Both the position numbers and the translations under genes were made by a program. A stretch of 64,000 nt of DNA from Lacinutrix sp. WUR7 (GTDB lineage: Bacteria; Bacteroidota; Bacteroidia; Flavobacteriales; Flavobacteriaceae). Under the pieces are notes generated by a model. The model saw only the letters and a list, made by a program, of their open reading frames with translations. It was not told the DNA's origin and did no database searches. Shown here piece by piece: positions 1 to 9,884 of the stretch (positions within the stretch are counted from its first letter, which is position 1; every line of letters starts with the position of its first letter). The stretch spans positions 2,242,001-2,306,000 of the forward strand of contig NZ_CP045067.1 of the NCBI RefSeq assembly GCF_016864015.1. The letters are read 5' to 3'.

Positions 1-354
1 TTGGCTGCTGGTTTTTTAGATAATTCAGGAACATTAGATAATATTGGGACTTTTAACAATTTGTCTTACGTTGGGAATATTACGTGTACAGGTGGAAATG
101 GAGCACAAATAAAATCTAAAGATTATCCGTTTTTTAACTGTGTGGATAGACAGATTATAATTGATAGTCCATGGAATGTAGATGAAGAAAGTAAATCAGG
201 TAAATCCATTGGTGTTTTTAGAGACAATTCAAGCCAAGCAAGTGGATGTGAAGATGGGTGTTATGAGGTTAATATTGAAAATATTAATATAACTAACGAT
301 GATTTTGAAAATGGAGCAGATTACATAATTAACAGTATGAAAATAAATTGCTAG
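1..354 (+). CDS. C-terminal part of a secreted-type protein, cut by window edge
   Basis: The frame is open from the first base, so this is probably the tail of a longer gene that begins outside the window. The visible 117 residues start with Asn/Gly-rich repeats (LDNSGTLDNIGTFNN) like those in beta-helical or adhesin-type extracellular proteins, then a segment with five cysteines. The stop lies 31 bases before the first sulfatase of the carrageenan-type locus, on the same strand, so it may be the preceding gene of that operon. I do not recognise a family and no catalytic motif is visible. Confidence 0.5.
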   Translation: MAAGFLDNSGTLDNIGTFNNLSYVGNITCTGGNGAQIKSKDYPFFNCVDRQIIIDSPWNVDEESKSGKSIGVFRDNSSQASGCEDGCYEVNIENINITNDDFENGADYIINSMKINC

Positions 355-385
355 TACAACTGGATAAAAATAAAAAACGTAAATA

Positions 386-1915
386 ATGAAAATTACATCA
401 TATAAATTAATTCTTTTTTTAGTTATTAATTCAATGCTTTTTTCGTGTAATACACAAAAAGAGAAAGTAAAGGAACAAAAGCAACCAAATATTCTTTGGA
501 TTTTTGCGGAAGATTTATCGCCTTTTATGGGATGTTATGGTGATTCAATTAATAAAAATGCAACACCTGCTATAGATAAACTAGCTTCAGAAGGTGTACT
601 GTTTAATCGTGCGTACACAACAGCTCCTGTATGTTCTGCAGCACGTTCGGCATTAATTACTGGGGTTATGCAAACAACAACTGGAACACATAACCACAGG
701 TCTAGTAGAGTGCCAGATGTGGTTGTGCCAGAAGCGTTACGTATAAATCTGCCTGATGGCATGAAAACAATACCTGAATTGATGCGAGAAGCAGGATATT
801 TCACCTTTAATAATGGAAAAGACGATTATAATTTTCATTACAATAGAAGAGATTTATACACTGTAAGTACAAAAGACGATTATAAACCAGGAATGAATGG
901 ATGGCAAGGAAACTTTCCTAAGCATAAAATGTCTGCAACCCAAGATGCTTGGAGTTCAAGACCAGATAAAAACCAACCTTGGTTTGGACAAATTCAAATA
1001 GATGGAGGAAAAGCGCATGCTAAATACGTTAGAGAAGGAGAAGTTTTAGCTGATAATGCCGTTCCTGTTCCTCCATATTTTCCAAACATTCCATCACAGC
1101 AAAGTGCATGGACAGATCATTATAATGCCAATCGTGGTGCAGATGTTAATGTAGAAACCATTTTAAAACAATTAGAAGCAGATGGCGAATTAGAAAACAC
1201 TATTATTTTCTTTTTCTCAGATCACGGAAGTCCAGTGTCATTGCGTCACAAGCAATTTTGTTACGAAGGTGGTATGTTAGTACCATTAATGATTAAAGGA
1301 AATCTTCCAGCTTTAAAATCTGGAACAATTAGAAACGATTTAGTGTCGCTTTTAGATATTTCGGCAACTACTTTAGCTATGGGGAAAGCCAAAATGCCTG
1401 AGTATTTAGATGGTCAAGATTTATTTTCAGAAACGTTTAGCAACCAAGAATATGTAATTGGAGCAAGAGATCGTTGCGATTATACTATTGATAGAATTAG
1501 AACTGTAGTTTCTGAAGATTATCGATATATTAAAAACTTTTATCCTAACAGACCAATGATGCAAGCTGGTTACAGAGATAAAAAAGCAATTGTAAAAGAT
1601 TTAAAAAAGGCTTTCAAAGAAGGAAAACTAACACCATATCAAGCAGAACATTGGTTTGGAGTAAGACCTATTGAAGAATTATACGATTTAAAAGCAGATC
1701 CACATCAAATAAACAATCTTGCTACTAATCTAGAATTTGCTACAATTCTTAAAGAACATAGAGATGTATTAGAAAACTGGATTAAAGAAACGGATGATAA
1801 AGGGCAATATCCTGAAGATGCAGCGCAATTAGAAGCAACTTATAATTTGTGGAAAGACAGACCTCGTTTTAAAAACGCGAAGGTTAACCCAGAGTATGAT
1901 CAGTTTAAAAAATAA
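386..1915 (+). CDS. Lipoprotein sulfatase, S1 family (formylglycine type)
   Basis: A 509-residue sulfatase that would remove sulfate esters from galactan oligosaccharides in the periplasm or at the cell surface. The N-terminus is a lipoprotein signal with lipobox LFSC. The activation motif is CSAAR with Cys83 as the residue converted to formylglycine; a Bacteroidota FGE is encoded at 22617-23720. The first metal-binding pair reads AED instead of the usual DD. The C-terminal metal/substrate segment FFFSDHG is present. It is a paralogue of the 8345-9874 sulfatase: same length, same AED motif, same GKLT-x-x-QA and EELY-L-x-x-DP tail. The exact S1 subfamily and sulfate position cannot be read from sequence alone. 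Confidence 0.9.
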   Translation: MKITSYKLILFLVINSMLFSCNTQKEKVKEQKQPNILWIFAEDLSPFMGCYGDSINKNATPAIDKLASEGVLFNRAYTTAPVCSAARSALITGVMQTTTGTHNHRSSRVPDVVVPEALRINLPDGMKTIPELMREAGYFTFNNGKDDYNFHYNRRDLYTVSTKDDYKPGMNGWQGNFPKHKMSATQDAWSSRPDKNQPWFGQIQIDGGKAHAKYVREGEVLADNAVPVPPYFPNIPSQQSAWTDHYNANRGADVNVETILKQLEADGELENTIIFFFSDHGSPVSLRHKQFCYEGGMLVPLMIKGNLPALKSGTIRNDLVSLLDISATTLAMGKAKMPEYLDGQDLFSETFSNQEYVIGARDRCDYTIDRIRTVVSEDYRYIKNFYPNRPMMQAGYRDKKAIVKDLKKAFKEGKLTPYQAEHWFGVRPIEELYDLKADPHQINNLATNLEFATILKEHRDVLENWIKETDDKGQYPEDAAQLEATYNLWKDRPRFKNAKVNPEYDQFKK

Positions 1916-1916
1916 G

Positions 1917-4649
1917 TTAAGATTTTTTTACAGAGCCATTCAACTTGTAAGTATAGCTTAAAACAATATAGCGACCTAAACTTTGAGACGTAGTTTCTTC
2001 AAAGTAGTTTGTTGTACTGTTTCTGTATATATCCACATCTTTATTTAGTAAATCTATAAGTACTAATTTTACAATACTATTTCTTTGTTCTGAAAAGGAA
2101 TAAGATATTGCTGCATTCCAAAGTGATAATTTTTGATTTGAAGAAAAGGCATCATCAGAAAACAGAATATAATCAAACTGTGAGTTAACATTCAACTGAT
2201 TTGTGAAGTTGTAATCTATAGAAGTAAAATACTGTTGTTTGGAGTATTCTCTATTCAAATCTTGTTCTATAGAAAAAGAGGTGTTGTTAATACTATATTC
2301 GGTACCAACTTTAATATCTATTTTGTTTTTACGGGTATTTTCAATAAGTGTACTAAATCTATAATCTTGCGAGGTAACTTCATTAAGAGTTTGATTAATT
2401 AAAGAATTTGTCGTGCTATAACTCGTGTTGTTTTTAAGGGAGTAGCGCAACCCTAAAGTTTTAATTTTTTTACTAAATCTTATGTTGGCATTTAGCAATC
2501 TTCTATTACCTTCATTTTTGTAACCTCTTGTTCTTATAAAGTTATCATCTATAGATATGCTTTGTATAATAGCGTTTGTAGCATATTGATATTGAAATTT
2601 GGACCAAAAGCTAACACCAGATTTGTAATTATTTAGCACAGCAAGTAGTGCCAAATTATGCAGTTTTTCGGGTTTTAAATCTGGATTTCCAACTCTAATA
2701 AAATTAGGATTTAAATCATTAATTACCGTAGAATTTTGCGAAGAATTAGGTGCTTTAACAGATTTACTATAATTTATCCTGTATTTATACCCTCTTTTTG
2801 GCTTGTATTGCGCAAATACAATAGGATTAAAATAATATTTGTTTTTTCGTATTGAGTTTTCCGTAACCACACCATAAGAGCGATTAAGATCTTGCATACC
2901 TAAAGCAGAATAAAAATTGAATTTTTTATTGTTATAACTATAGCCAAGCCTTGTTTGAGCACTTAACTCTTTAGTAGCATATTTAAAAGCAAGTGTATCT
3001 TCTGTACTAGTTGTGGTTTGAGTATGTCTTGTTTGATTAACGTCTTCTTTCTCAACTTTATTTGTAAAATACGTGTCTAATTTTAAGTAATGATTTTTGG
3101 CTATCGGTTCTGTATATTTAAAATTGAAATCTATAATAGAGGTATTAAAGGCTTCATTTCTTAAAGCAGAAATATTTCGTGTCGATTCATTAGTATTGCC
3201 AATGTTTCTAATGTTAAATGTATTCTGATTATTGTTCTTTGTTAAATCAGTTAATCTTGTATTTAAACCAACCTTAAAGCTTCGTCCTACTTTTGCTAAG
3301 CGTTGGTAATAGTCAATTTTTAAATTACCGTATGTTCTTTTAAAATCGTTATTAAATTTTTGATTATTTGTTGTTGCTAATGCTCCTAAATCGTTAATAT
3401 AGGTTTCGTCTCTATTGGTGTCTGTAAATGTTTTGTCTGAAGTAATTCGACCTTTTATAGTTAGACTTTTTGTTTTAGACGCTTTATTAATGTAATTAAA
3501 ATTAAGATTATGTTTGTTTATAGTTTTTACATTTTGATTAAGTGAGTTATAATCAAAATTATTATTATTATTATTGGAGAAAGAAATACGTTTAGAATTT
3601 GAAACACCATCATTGTCTGAAAAATTGAAGAAATAATCAGCATTAAAAGATTCTTTATCTTTAAATTCATGACCAATATGTATACCTGTAACTGCAGTAG
3701 TTAAGAAGCCATTTAAACTTTTACTTCGTTTAGCATTATTTTCATCCTCTCCAGAGTCGTCATCAATACCATCGGCATTTTCAAGAAAACTTTGAATATT
3801 AGAACCTGTAACGTTAATATTATTGAATTTGCCAATTATAGAAAATTGTGTTTTTGAAGAAAACTGATTGTAATTTAAATTACCAAAGTAGCGACTATCC
3901 AACCCTAGTCCTCCAGATAGCTTCCCGAAGCCACGATTCTTTTTAGATTTTTTTAAAGTGAAATTAATAACCACTTCCTTATTACCATCATCTACCCCAG
4001 TGAGTTCGGCTTCATCACTTTTCTTGTCAATAACTTCTACTTTAGAAATGGCATCTGCTGATAAATTTTTTAATACAATGGAAGGATCACCACCAAAAAA
4101 CTCTTTTCCATCCACAAAAATTCTAGCTATAGGTTCTCCTTGCGCAAGTACTTTTCCGTCTGCATCTAACTCAATTCCGGGTAGTTTTTTTAATAATCCT
4201 TCAATATTATCACCGGGATTGACTTTAAAGGAATTAGCATTATAAGCTATAGTGTCGTTTTTAATTTGAATAGGAGCAGAAACAGTAATAACCACTTCGT
4301 CTAAATCATTATTATCTTCTTCTAGTGTAATAGTATTAAAATCTATAAGCTCATTATTATAAACGAAACTTTTAAAATAAGGCTTATAACTAATATAGTT
4401 TAGTTGAAGTAATAAGGAATCCTTAGGAAGGTCGTAAAGGCTAAAATCGCCATTAACATCTGTTGTTATAGAATTAACATAAGTAGAATCACTTTGTTGT
4501 AAAACAGCTACTGATACGTATTCTAATGGTTCTTGACCATAACCAAGAATTTTACCTTTTATAGCAATATTATCTTGAGCAAATGTAAATGTTATGCTTA
4601 TTATAAAAGTAATAAGAGACAATAATATTTTAGATTTGGTTTGCTGCAT
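1917..4649 (-). CDS. Outer-membrane beta-barrel protein with carboxypeptidase-regulatory-like and plug domains
   Basis: A 910-residue outer-membrane protein related to TonB-dependent receptors (the group often labelled outer membrane beta-barrel family protein). Signal peptide ends near FAQD (residue about 25). A carboxypeptidase-D regulatory-like Ig domain follows (about 28-115, KGKILGYGQEPLEYVSVAV), then a plug-like region with DEVVITV (about 118-235), then a long Asn/Ser/Tyr-rich barrel to the C-terminus. It sits in opposite orientation inside the sulfatase cluster, its stop one base from the end of the first sulfatase. Its substrate is unknown. It is not a classical SusC: no SusD partner is adjacent and the plug lacks the SusC VVGYGT signature. 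Confidence 0.8.
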   Translation of the reverse strand: MQQTKSKILLSLITFIISITFTFAQDNIAIKGKILGYGQEPLEYVSVAVLQQSDSTYVNSITTDVNGDFSLYDLPKDSLLLQLNYISYKPYFKSFVYNNELIDFNTITLEEDNNDLDEVVITVSAPIQIKNDTIAYNANSFKVNPGDNIEGLLKKLPGIELDADGKVLAQGEPIARIFVDGKEFFGGDPSIVLKNLSADAISKVEVIDKKSDEAELTGVDDGNKEVVINFTLKKSKKNRGFGKLSGGLGLDSRYFGNLNYNQFSSKTQFSIIGKFNNINVTGSNIQSFLENADGIDDDSGEDENNAKRSKSLNGFLTTAVTGIHIGHEFKDKESFNADYFFNFSDNDGVSNSKRISFSNNNNNNFDYNSLNQNVKTINKHNLNFNYINKASKTKSLTIKGRITSDKTFTDTNRDETYINDLGALATTNNQKFNNDFKRTYGNLKIDYYQRLAKVGRSFKVGLNTRLTDLTKNNNQNTFNIRNIGNTNESTRNISALRNEAFNTSIIDFNFKYTEPIAKNHYLKLDTYFTNKVEKEDVNQTRHTQTTTSTEDTLAFKYATKELSAQTRLGYSYNNKKFNFYSALGMQDLNRSYGVVTENSIRKNKYYFNPIVFAQYKPKRGYKYRINYSKSVKAPNSSQNSTVINDLNPNFIRVGNPDLKPEKLHNLALLAVLNNYKSGVSFWSKFQYQYATNAIIQSISIDDNFIRTRGYKNEGNRRLLNANIRFSKKIKTLGLRYSLKNNTSYSTTNSLINQTLNEVTSQDYRFSTLIENTRKNKIDIKVGTEYSINNTSFSIEQDLNREYSKQQYFTSIDYNFTNQLNVNSQFDYILFSDDAFSSNQKLSLWNAAISYSFSEQRNSIVKLVLIDLLNKDVDIYRNSTTNYFEETTSQSLGRYIVLSYTYKLNGSVKKS

Positions 4650-4716
4650 TGGTTGGTTGAGTATACATGTAATTTACTTTGGACTAAGTCAAAGTAAAAT
4701 GGTTTAAGCTAAACTG

Positions 4717-4748
4717 AAAAAGTCAAAACACAAACGGTTTTGACTTTT
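4717..4748 (-). terminator. Rho-independent terminator after the EF-hand gene
   Basis: A 12-base-pair stem (AAAAGTCAAAAC pairing with GTTTTGACTTTT) with a seven-base loop, ending in a T-rich flank on the minus strand. It lies directly downstream of the minus-strand EF-hand gene and upstream of the 910-residue barrel gene, so these two are probably separate transcripts. Confidence 0.7.
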
Positions 4749-4768
4749 AGCAGACTAATTGTTTGAGG

Positions 4769-5062
4769 CTATTTTTTCTTCTTTCCTTTTTTCTTTCCTT
4801 TTGTAGCAAATTCAACTAAAGACAAAGCTCCATCTTCGTTAGCATCTTTTCTTTTCAAAATTTTTGCTGCATCAAATGCTTCACCTTTTTTATTTTCCTT
4901 TCCTTGATAAAAAGCAGTTAATTCTTCTAAACTAATAGACTTATCACTATTTGCGTCAGCCTTATTAAATTGCTTTTCTACTTTAGTGTCAATATCCTGT
5001 GCATAAGTTTGAGAAAAAGTAAATAATGCTGCTACTGCCAATGTTATTTTTAAGTATTTCAT
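4769..5062 (-). CDS. Small secreted EF-hand calcium-binding protein
   Basis: A 97-residue protein with a signal peptide (cleavage likely after SQTYAQ) and two EF-hand loops of the DxNxDxxIxxxE type: DANSDKSISLEE near residues 36-47 and DANEDGALSLVE near 73-84. The C-terminus is a run of Lys/Gly (KGKKKGKKKK). Likely a periplasmic or surface calcium-binding protein; the basic tail could contact a sulfated polysaccharide, which is inference from charge and context only. It has its own terminator. Confidence 0.8.
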   Translation of the reverse strand: MKYLKITLAVAALFTFSQTYAQDIDTKVEKQFNKADANSDKSISLEELTAFYQGKENKKGEAFDAAKILKRKDANEDGALSLVEFATKGKKKGKKKK

Positions 5063-5288
5063 TTTTTTTAAGTGTATTAAAATTATAGTATAAATATATC
5101 TAAGATTGTACCAGAATATGTTTTTGTAGGTAAATAAAATGTACGCTTAGATAAATAAGAGCCATTTTTTAAGCCCATCAACAGTGGATTTATAAAATTT
5201 ACTGCTAAAGACATTTTCTAAACCAATAACAACAATTTTTTAGTAGTTTCATTCGATATTTACATTAAACATTAATTGTTATAGCCAC

Positions 5289-6665
5289 ATGACCATCCAA
5301 AATGTATTTATAAAAAGTAGTATTGTGCTATTTACTATGATTTTGTTTTCTTGTAAAAGTCAGGAAGATAAACTAGTTGTAAGTCTTGATAAACCAAATA
5401 TCATTTTGTTATTTATAGACGATTACGGTTGGTCGGATATTGGTTATCGTAATGATGTATTTCAAACACCAAATCTAGATCAGTTTAAAAAGGAGAGTTT
5501 AGATTTTAATCGTGCATATATACCAACACCAACTTGTAGTCCAAGCAGATTGTCTATTTTAACAGGAAAGGAAGCCATTAGGTTAGGTATGCCAAGACAT
5601 ATTGCAATTGATCCAGGAAATCCAGGTGCAGAATATAATTTATGGCCTAAAGATCCTGTGCAACGTCCATCTCGAAATTACTTACCATTAGAAGAGATTA
5701 CGTATGCCGAACGTTTAAAAGAGCTTGGTTACTACAACATGTTTGTTGGTAAGTGGCACTTAGGCCATCAAGGTCGCTATCCGACAGACCAAGGTTTTGA
5801 TGCAGATTTTGGCACAACGGATGCTGGGCATCCAAAAAGTTATTACTATCCGTTTTTTAAAGCTAAAGACGATCCAAAAGGATTTTTAAAATCTGGACTT
5901 AAAGAAGGTGACTACCTTACAGATATTTTGACGGATGGTGCAGTCAACTTTATAAAAGATTATGATAAAGACGAACCATTTATGTTGTCGTTTTGGTATT
6001 ATTCTGTGCATGGACCATCTGTAGGTAGAAAAGATTTACTGAAAAAATATCAAGATGCAGGATTAAAAGGTAAATACGCACATCATGCTGCTATGGTAGA
6101 AGCGATGGATGAATCTGTTGGTCGTGTTAGAGAAGCAATAGAAGCTAAAGGAATAGCCGATAATACAGTAATTATAATAATGTCAGATCAAGGAGGTGCT
6201 TATACAAATGCGCCATTAAGTGGAGGTAAAAAAGGAGGGAACGCTTTAGGAGAAGGAGGCGCAAGAGTACCATTGTTAATAAACTATCCAGGTATAACAA
6301 AAGCAAACACAGAAACAAATATTCCTGTACAATCTATAGACTTATATCCAACGTTAATGGAAATAGCTTCAGGAGAAAAATATGATAATAAAGACATTCA
6401 AGGCGTGAGTCTAATGCCTATTTTAAAAGGTGAAACTATTAAAGACCGAAGTCTATACTTCTTCCGAAGTTATGAAGACCAATATGCAGCAGTTATTAAT
6501 GGGAATTGGAAATTAATAAAATACCATAGCGGAAAGTTTCAACTTTTTAATGTTGCTGAAGATATTAGCGAACAAAACAATTTAATTGGAACAGGATTAA
6601 AAATTGAAGAAGAATTAAAAACGAATATTGCTGCATGGGAAGCTGAAGCAGTGCCGGAATACTAA
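5289..6665 (+). CDS. Lipoprotein sulfatase, S1 family (CSPSR type)
   Basis: A 458-residue sulfatase with a lipoprotein signal (lipobox LFSC). Metal-binding DD near residue 44 (FIDDYGWSD), formylglycine motif CSPSR with Cys83, the lysine/histidine motif GKWHLGH, and SDQGG near residue 300 are all present, so it should be active once Cys83 is modified. Compact length is typical for arylsulfatase-A-like enzymes. It begins the uninterrupted plus-strand series continuing through the GH82, second sulfatase, GH2 and GH110 genes. The tail segment FQLFNVAEDISEQNN resembles the decayed remnant at 31871-32119, so the remnant may derive from a relative. Confidence 0.9.
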   Translation: MTIQNVFIKSSIVLFTMILFSCKSQEDKLVVSLDKPNIILLFIDDYGWSDIGYRNDVFQTPNLDQFKKESLDFNRAYIPTPTCSPSRLSILTGKEAIRLGMPRHIAIDPGNPGAEYNLWPKDPVQRPSRNYLPLEEITYAERLKELGYYNMFVGKWHLGHQGRYPTDQGFDADFGTTDAGHPKSYYYPFFKAKDDPKGFLKSGLKEGDYLTDILTDGAVNFIKDYDKDEPFMLSFWYYSVHGPSVGRKDLLKKYQDAGLKGKYAHHAAMVEAMDESVGRVREAIEAKGIADNTVIIIMSDQGGAYTNAPLSGGKKGGNALGEGGARVPLLINYPGITKANTETNIPVQSIDLYPTLMEIASGEKYDNKDIQGVSLMPILKGETIKDRSLYFFRSYEDQYAAVINGNWKLIKYHSGKFQLFNVAEDISEQNNLIGTGLKIEEELKTNIAAWEAEAVPEY

Positions 6666-6676
6666 ATAATAACGAG

Positions 6677-8299
6677 ATGAGATCATTTTTAAAAATCACT
6701 ATAGGTCTATTGTTGGTTACAAATGTTTATTCGCAAACCTTACCTTTAGATAACACATTTTTTAATCCAACTATAGGAGCTGAAACACAAACTATTTCTG
6801 CATCTGGAGGAACGGGAGACGATTCGCAAACACTTCAAAACGCTATTAATACTGTAAATACTGCAGGTGGTGGAAAAGTAATTGTTAACGCAGGGATTTA
6901 TAGAATTTTGGAAGTTAATTTACGGTCTAATGTGCATCTTGAAGTTAATTCTGGTGTTACGTTTTTACCATTTAATCCTTCAGCTTCGGCAAATAATGCT
7001 TTGTTTAATGCAGATTTAAATACCGGAATAAATAATTTTAGTCTTATTGGTATTGGAGGTAATTTTACTATAGATTTTACAGCATTAGCAGCTACCATCA
7101 GGATAAGAGCTATTTCTTTCAAATATTGTAGCAATTTTAAAGTCTCTAACTTTAATATAATAGATAATTATACTGAGTTTTCTTCATTAGCTTTTGGTAG
7201 TAATTACACGACCACATCTACAGCATCAGGCACAAGAATTAATAATATTAGAGGCATTCCTAATGGTGGGATTATCGAAAACATATCTATGACCAATGGA
7301 CATTATGGCTTTGGATTAGTACAAACACAAGGTGGTAAAAATTTGTTGTTTAGAAATTTGTCAACGGTTGGTGGTGCTACACTCAGACTAGAAACAGGCT
7401 TCAACTTATTACAATACACAGAGCTTTATAATTTTAATGATATAAAATTAGATAATATTTGGGCTAGAAATATCGCATGTACCAATGGACAAAGTGCTTT
7501 GCAATTGTCTCCACACACCTTAAGTCAAGGATATTTTAATGCTGAAAATATTACTGCAACTAGCTGCGAAATGGCTGTGGTTTGGGCTGCTGGATTTGCT
7601 ACAAATACACAAGAGACAGATGGTTTAATACCAGGTTCTTTTGATGAGACTTCTAAAATTAGAAATGTAACCGCAACTTTTGGACAAAATGCTCAAATGA
7701 GAGATTCTAGATTGCGTTATATTCCTTGTCAGTTAAGAGTGGAAAGATCTGGAAGTATTGGTGTAGCATCAGCCTTAAACACAGATGGAGAAAGCAGAAC
7801 GGCGCCTTCTCCAGGTGCAGTACTTAGTGAAGAAGATAGATCAGGATACTACCCTTTAGATTTTCCAGATACAGAGGTCACTGCTATTGGTTATAATATT
7901 GCAGCACATTATTTGCCTCTAAATGCTATTTTTAAGAGTAGTATTGATGATTATGAGGTTTGTAATGAGTCTGTAAATGGAGTAAACTTTTTTATACCTA
8001 ATGGCTATCAAAATACACCTAATCCTAGAAATCCATTAGAAAATGGAACACTATCAGTTACTAATCTTGCATTAGAAAGTATCGTTATTTATCCAAATCC
8101 AACAACTAATATTTTAAACATTATACTACTAAATAATATGGAAGGTGGAACTGTTCAGTTTTATAGTATTCATGGAAAACAGGTAGGTAATTACCAATTG
8201 CAAACACAAAATAAAATAGACGTTTCGCATTTAAGTAATGGAGTCTATATTTTAAAATTTGGTAAAACTGGTATGGTGAAGAAAGTTGTAATTAATTAA
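6677..8299 (+). CDS. Secreted GH82 iota-carrageenase-like beta-helix enzyme with type IX sorting tail
   Basis: A 540-residue protein: signal peptide to about residue 20, right-handed beta-helix (about 25-450), and a C-terminal type IX secretion domain (about 465-540, starting IVIYPNPTTN, ending VKKVVIN). Segment order matches, from memory, the Alteromonas GH82 iota-carrageenase: LRSNVHLEV, NFSL-G, GFGLVQTQGGKNLLFRNL, LRLETG, SPH and PGSF. Glu239 in LRLETG corresponds to the proposed proton donor Glu245; the proposed base Asp247 is Gly241 here. GH28-type polygalacturonase is an alternative beta-helix family but lacks these shared segments. It lies 11 bases after a sulfatase, and secretion would place it as the first, chain-cutting enzyme of the locus. 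Confidence 0.8.
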   Translation: MRSFLKITIGLLLVTNVYSQTLPLDNTFFNPTIGAETQTISASGGTGDDSQTLQNAINTVNTAGGGKVIVNAGIYRILEVNLRSNVHLEVNSGVTFLPFNPSASANNALFNADLNTGINNFSLIGIGGNFTIDFTALAATIRIRAISFKYCSNFKVSNFNIIDNYTEFSSLAFGSNYTTTSTASGTRINNIRGIPNGGIIENISMTNGHYGFGLVQTQGGKNLLFRNLSTVGGATLRLETGFNLLQYTELYNFNDIKLDNIWARNIACTNGQSALQLSPHTLSQGYFNAENITATSCEMAVVWAAGFATNTQETDGLIPGSFDETSKIRNVTATFGQNAQMRDSRLRYIPCQLRVERSGSIGVASALNTDGESRTAPSPGAVLSEEDRSGYYPLDFPDTEVTAIGYNIAAHYLPLNAIFKSSIDDYEVCNESVNGVNFFIPNGYQNTPNPRNPLENGTLSVTNLALESIVIYPNPTTNILNIILLNNMEGGTVQFYSIHGKQVGNYQLQTQNKIDVSHLSNGVYILKFGKTGMVKKVVIN

Positions 8300-8344
8300 T
8301 GCTTCAACCATAAAATTTAATTTTTGAACATAAGTTTTTAGTCT

Positions 8345-9874
8345 ATGAAAATATATATAAAATACATCCTTTTTATTATAGTATTAAGTTTATTACTTAC
8401 AGCGTGTGGAAAATCAAAATCCCAAACAGAAGACCCTATAGTAGAAAAAAAACAACCCAACATTATCTGGCTTATGGCAGAAGATATGAGCACAGATCTG
8501 GCATGCTACGGATTACCAAATGTAAAAACGCCTTACTTAGACAAGATGGCTGCGGAAGGTGTTAGGTTTGATAATGCATTTGTAACTAATCCTATTTGTT
8601 CGCCAAGTCGATCGGCAATGATAATTGGTACACACCAAGTTAAAACAAATACGCACCATCATCGTAGTAATAGAGATGTTCCTTTGGATTCTCAATTTAC
8701 TCCGGTAACCCAAAAACTAAGAGAGGCGGGTTATACTACTATCTTAGGTAACCATGCAGTTATGAGTCAAGGACGAAAAATTGATGTCAATTTTAAACAT
8801 AAAGCTATTGGTCAGTGGGACGGAAAAACGCAATTTGGTCTGTTTGATAAATACGATAATTTTGAGAAAGCTGATGAGCCATTTTTTGCTCAAATTCAGT
8901 TAAAAGTAACACATAGAGGAGATTGGTGGGATGATATTCGTAATAAATCAAAACATCCAGTAAATCCTGACACGGTTGAGATGCCACCATATATGGCAGA
9001 TCATCCTGCTGTAAGATTAGATTGGGCTAAATACTTAGATCAAATCGAATATATGGATAATGAAGTCGGCATGATTTTTAAAGAACTTGAAGATAAAGGA
9101 ATGGCAGAGAATACCATTGTTATTTTTATAGGCGATAATGGACGATGTAATATTCGTGGTAAAGGTTACTTACACGATCCAGGATTACGTATTCCTTTAA
9201 TAGTCTATTATCCAGAACAATTTAAAGGTGGTGAAGTTAGAAAAGATGTTGTGAGTGCAACAGATATAACAGCAAGTATTTTAGATTTTGCTAGTGTAGA
9301 TATTCCAGAATACATGACAGGTCAACCTATGTTCAATGAAAACTTCAATAGAGAATATGTCTATGGAGCACGAGATTTATGGGATGAAATTCCAGAAAAA
9401 TCTCGAGGAATAACTTCTGGTAAGTGGAAATACATAAGAAATGATAAACCAGAAATTCCTTTTGATGCACATCAAGCGTATCTTGAGTTTTATAGACCTG
9501 CTGTTCATGTTATGCGTAAATTAAATAAAGAAGGAAAACTAACAAAAGCACAGGCTTTCTTCTTTCAAGATTCTAAACCAAAAGAAGAATTATATAATTT
9601 AATAACTGATCCTTTTGAATTAGTAAACTTAGCTAATAACCCTGGTAATAAAGATTTGTTAGTCGATTTAAGAATGAAAACCTTAGAATTTGACATCAAA
9701 ATGAAACCTGTTAGTACTATTTATAATCCAAAAAATATGGACCAAACTATTGGTTTGGTTAAATGGATAAAAACAGAGCATCCAGAAATTCAGAAGCAAA
9801 TGGAAGCAGGTAAAGAAGTAGGTTTTAAAAAATGGGGAGCTGCTTATAAAAACTATTTAAAGATTCAAAAATAA
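8345..9874 (+). CDS. Lipoprotein sulfatase, S1 family (CSPSR type), paralogue of the first sulfatase
   Basis: A 509-residue sulfatase with lipoprotein signal (lipobox LLTAC), AED at the first metal site (MAEDMST), formylglycine motif CSPSR with Cys85, a His-rich stretch right after it (THHHRSNRD), and the second metal site GDNG near residue 262. It shares length and C-terminal layout with the 386-1915 enzyme, so the two come from a duplication but differ in the activation motif (CSAAR versus CSPSR) and probably in the sulfate position removed. It lies 45 bases after the GH82 gene and 10 bases before the GH2 gene. Confidence 0.9.
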   Translation: MKIYIKYILFIIVLSLLLTACGKSKSQTEDPIVEKKQPNIIWLMAEDMSTDLACYGLPNVKTPYLDKMAAEGVRFDNAFVTNPICSPSRSAMIIGTHQVKTNTHHHRSNRDVPLDSQFTPVTQKLREAGYTTILGNHAVMSQGRKIDVNFKHKAIGQWDGKTQFGLFDKYDNFEKADEPFFAQIQLKVTHRGDWWDDIRNKSKHPVNPDTVEMPPYMADHPAVRLDWAKYLDQIEYMDNEVGMIFKELEDKGMAENTIVIFIGDNGRCNIRGKGYLHDPGLRIPLIVYYPEQFKGGEVRKDVVSATDITASILDFASVDIPEYMTGQPMFNENFNREYVYGARDLWDEIPEKSRGITSGKWKYIRNDKPEIPFDAHQAYLEFYRPAVHVMRKLNKEGKLTKAQAFFFQDSKPKEELYNLITDPFELVNLANNPGNKDLLVDLRMKTLEFDIKMKPVSTIYNPKNMDQTIGLVKWIKTEHPEIQKQMEAGKEVGFKKWGAAYKNYLKIQK

Positions 9875-9884
9875 AAAAGCGGAG

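Noticed and set aside
6677-8299. Polygalacturonase (GH28) for the beta-helix enzyme
   Set aside because: The characteristic GH28 Asp motifs are absent, while segment order fits GH82.
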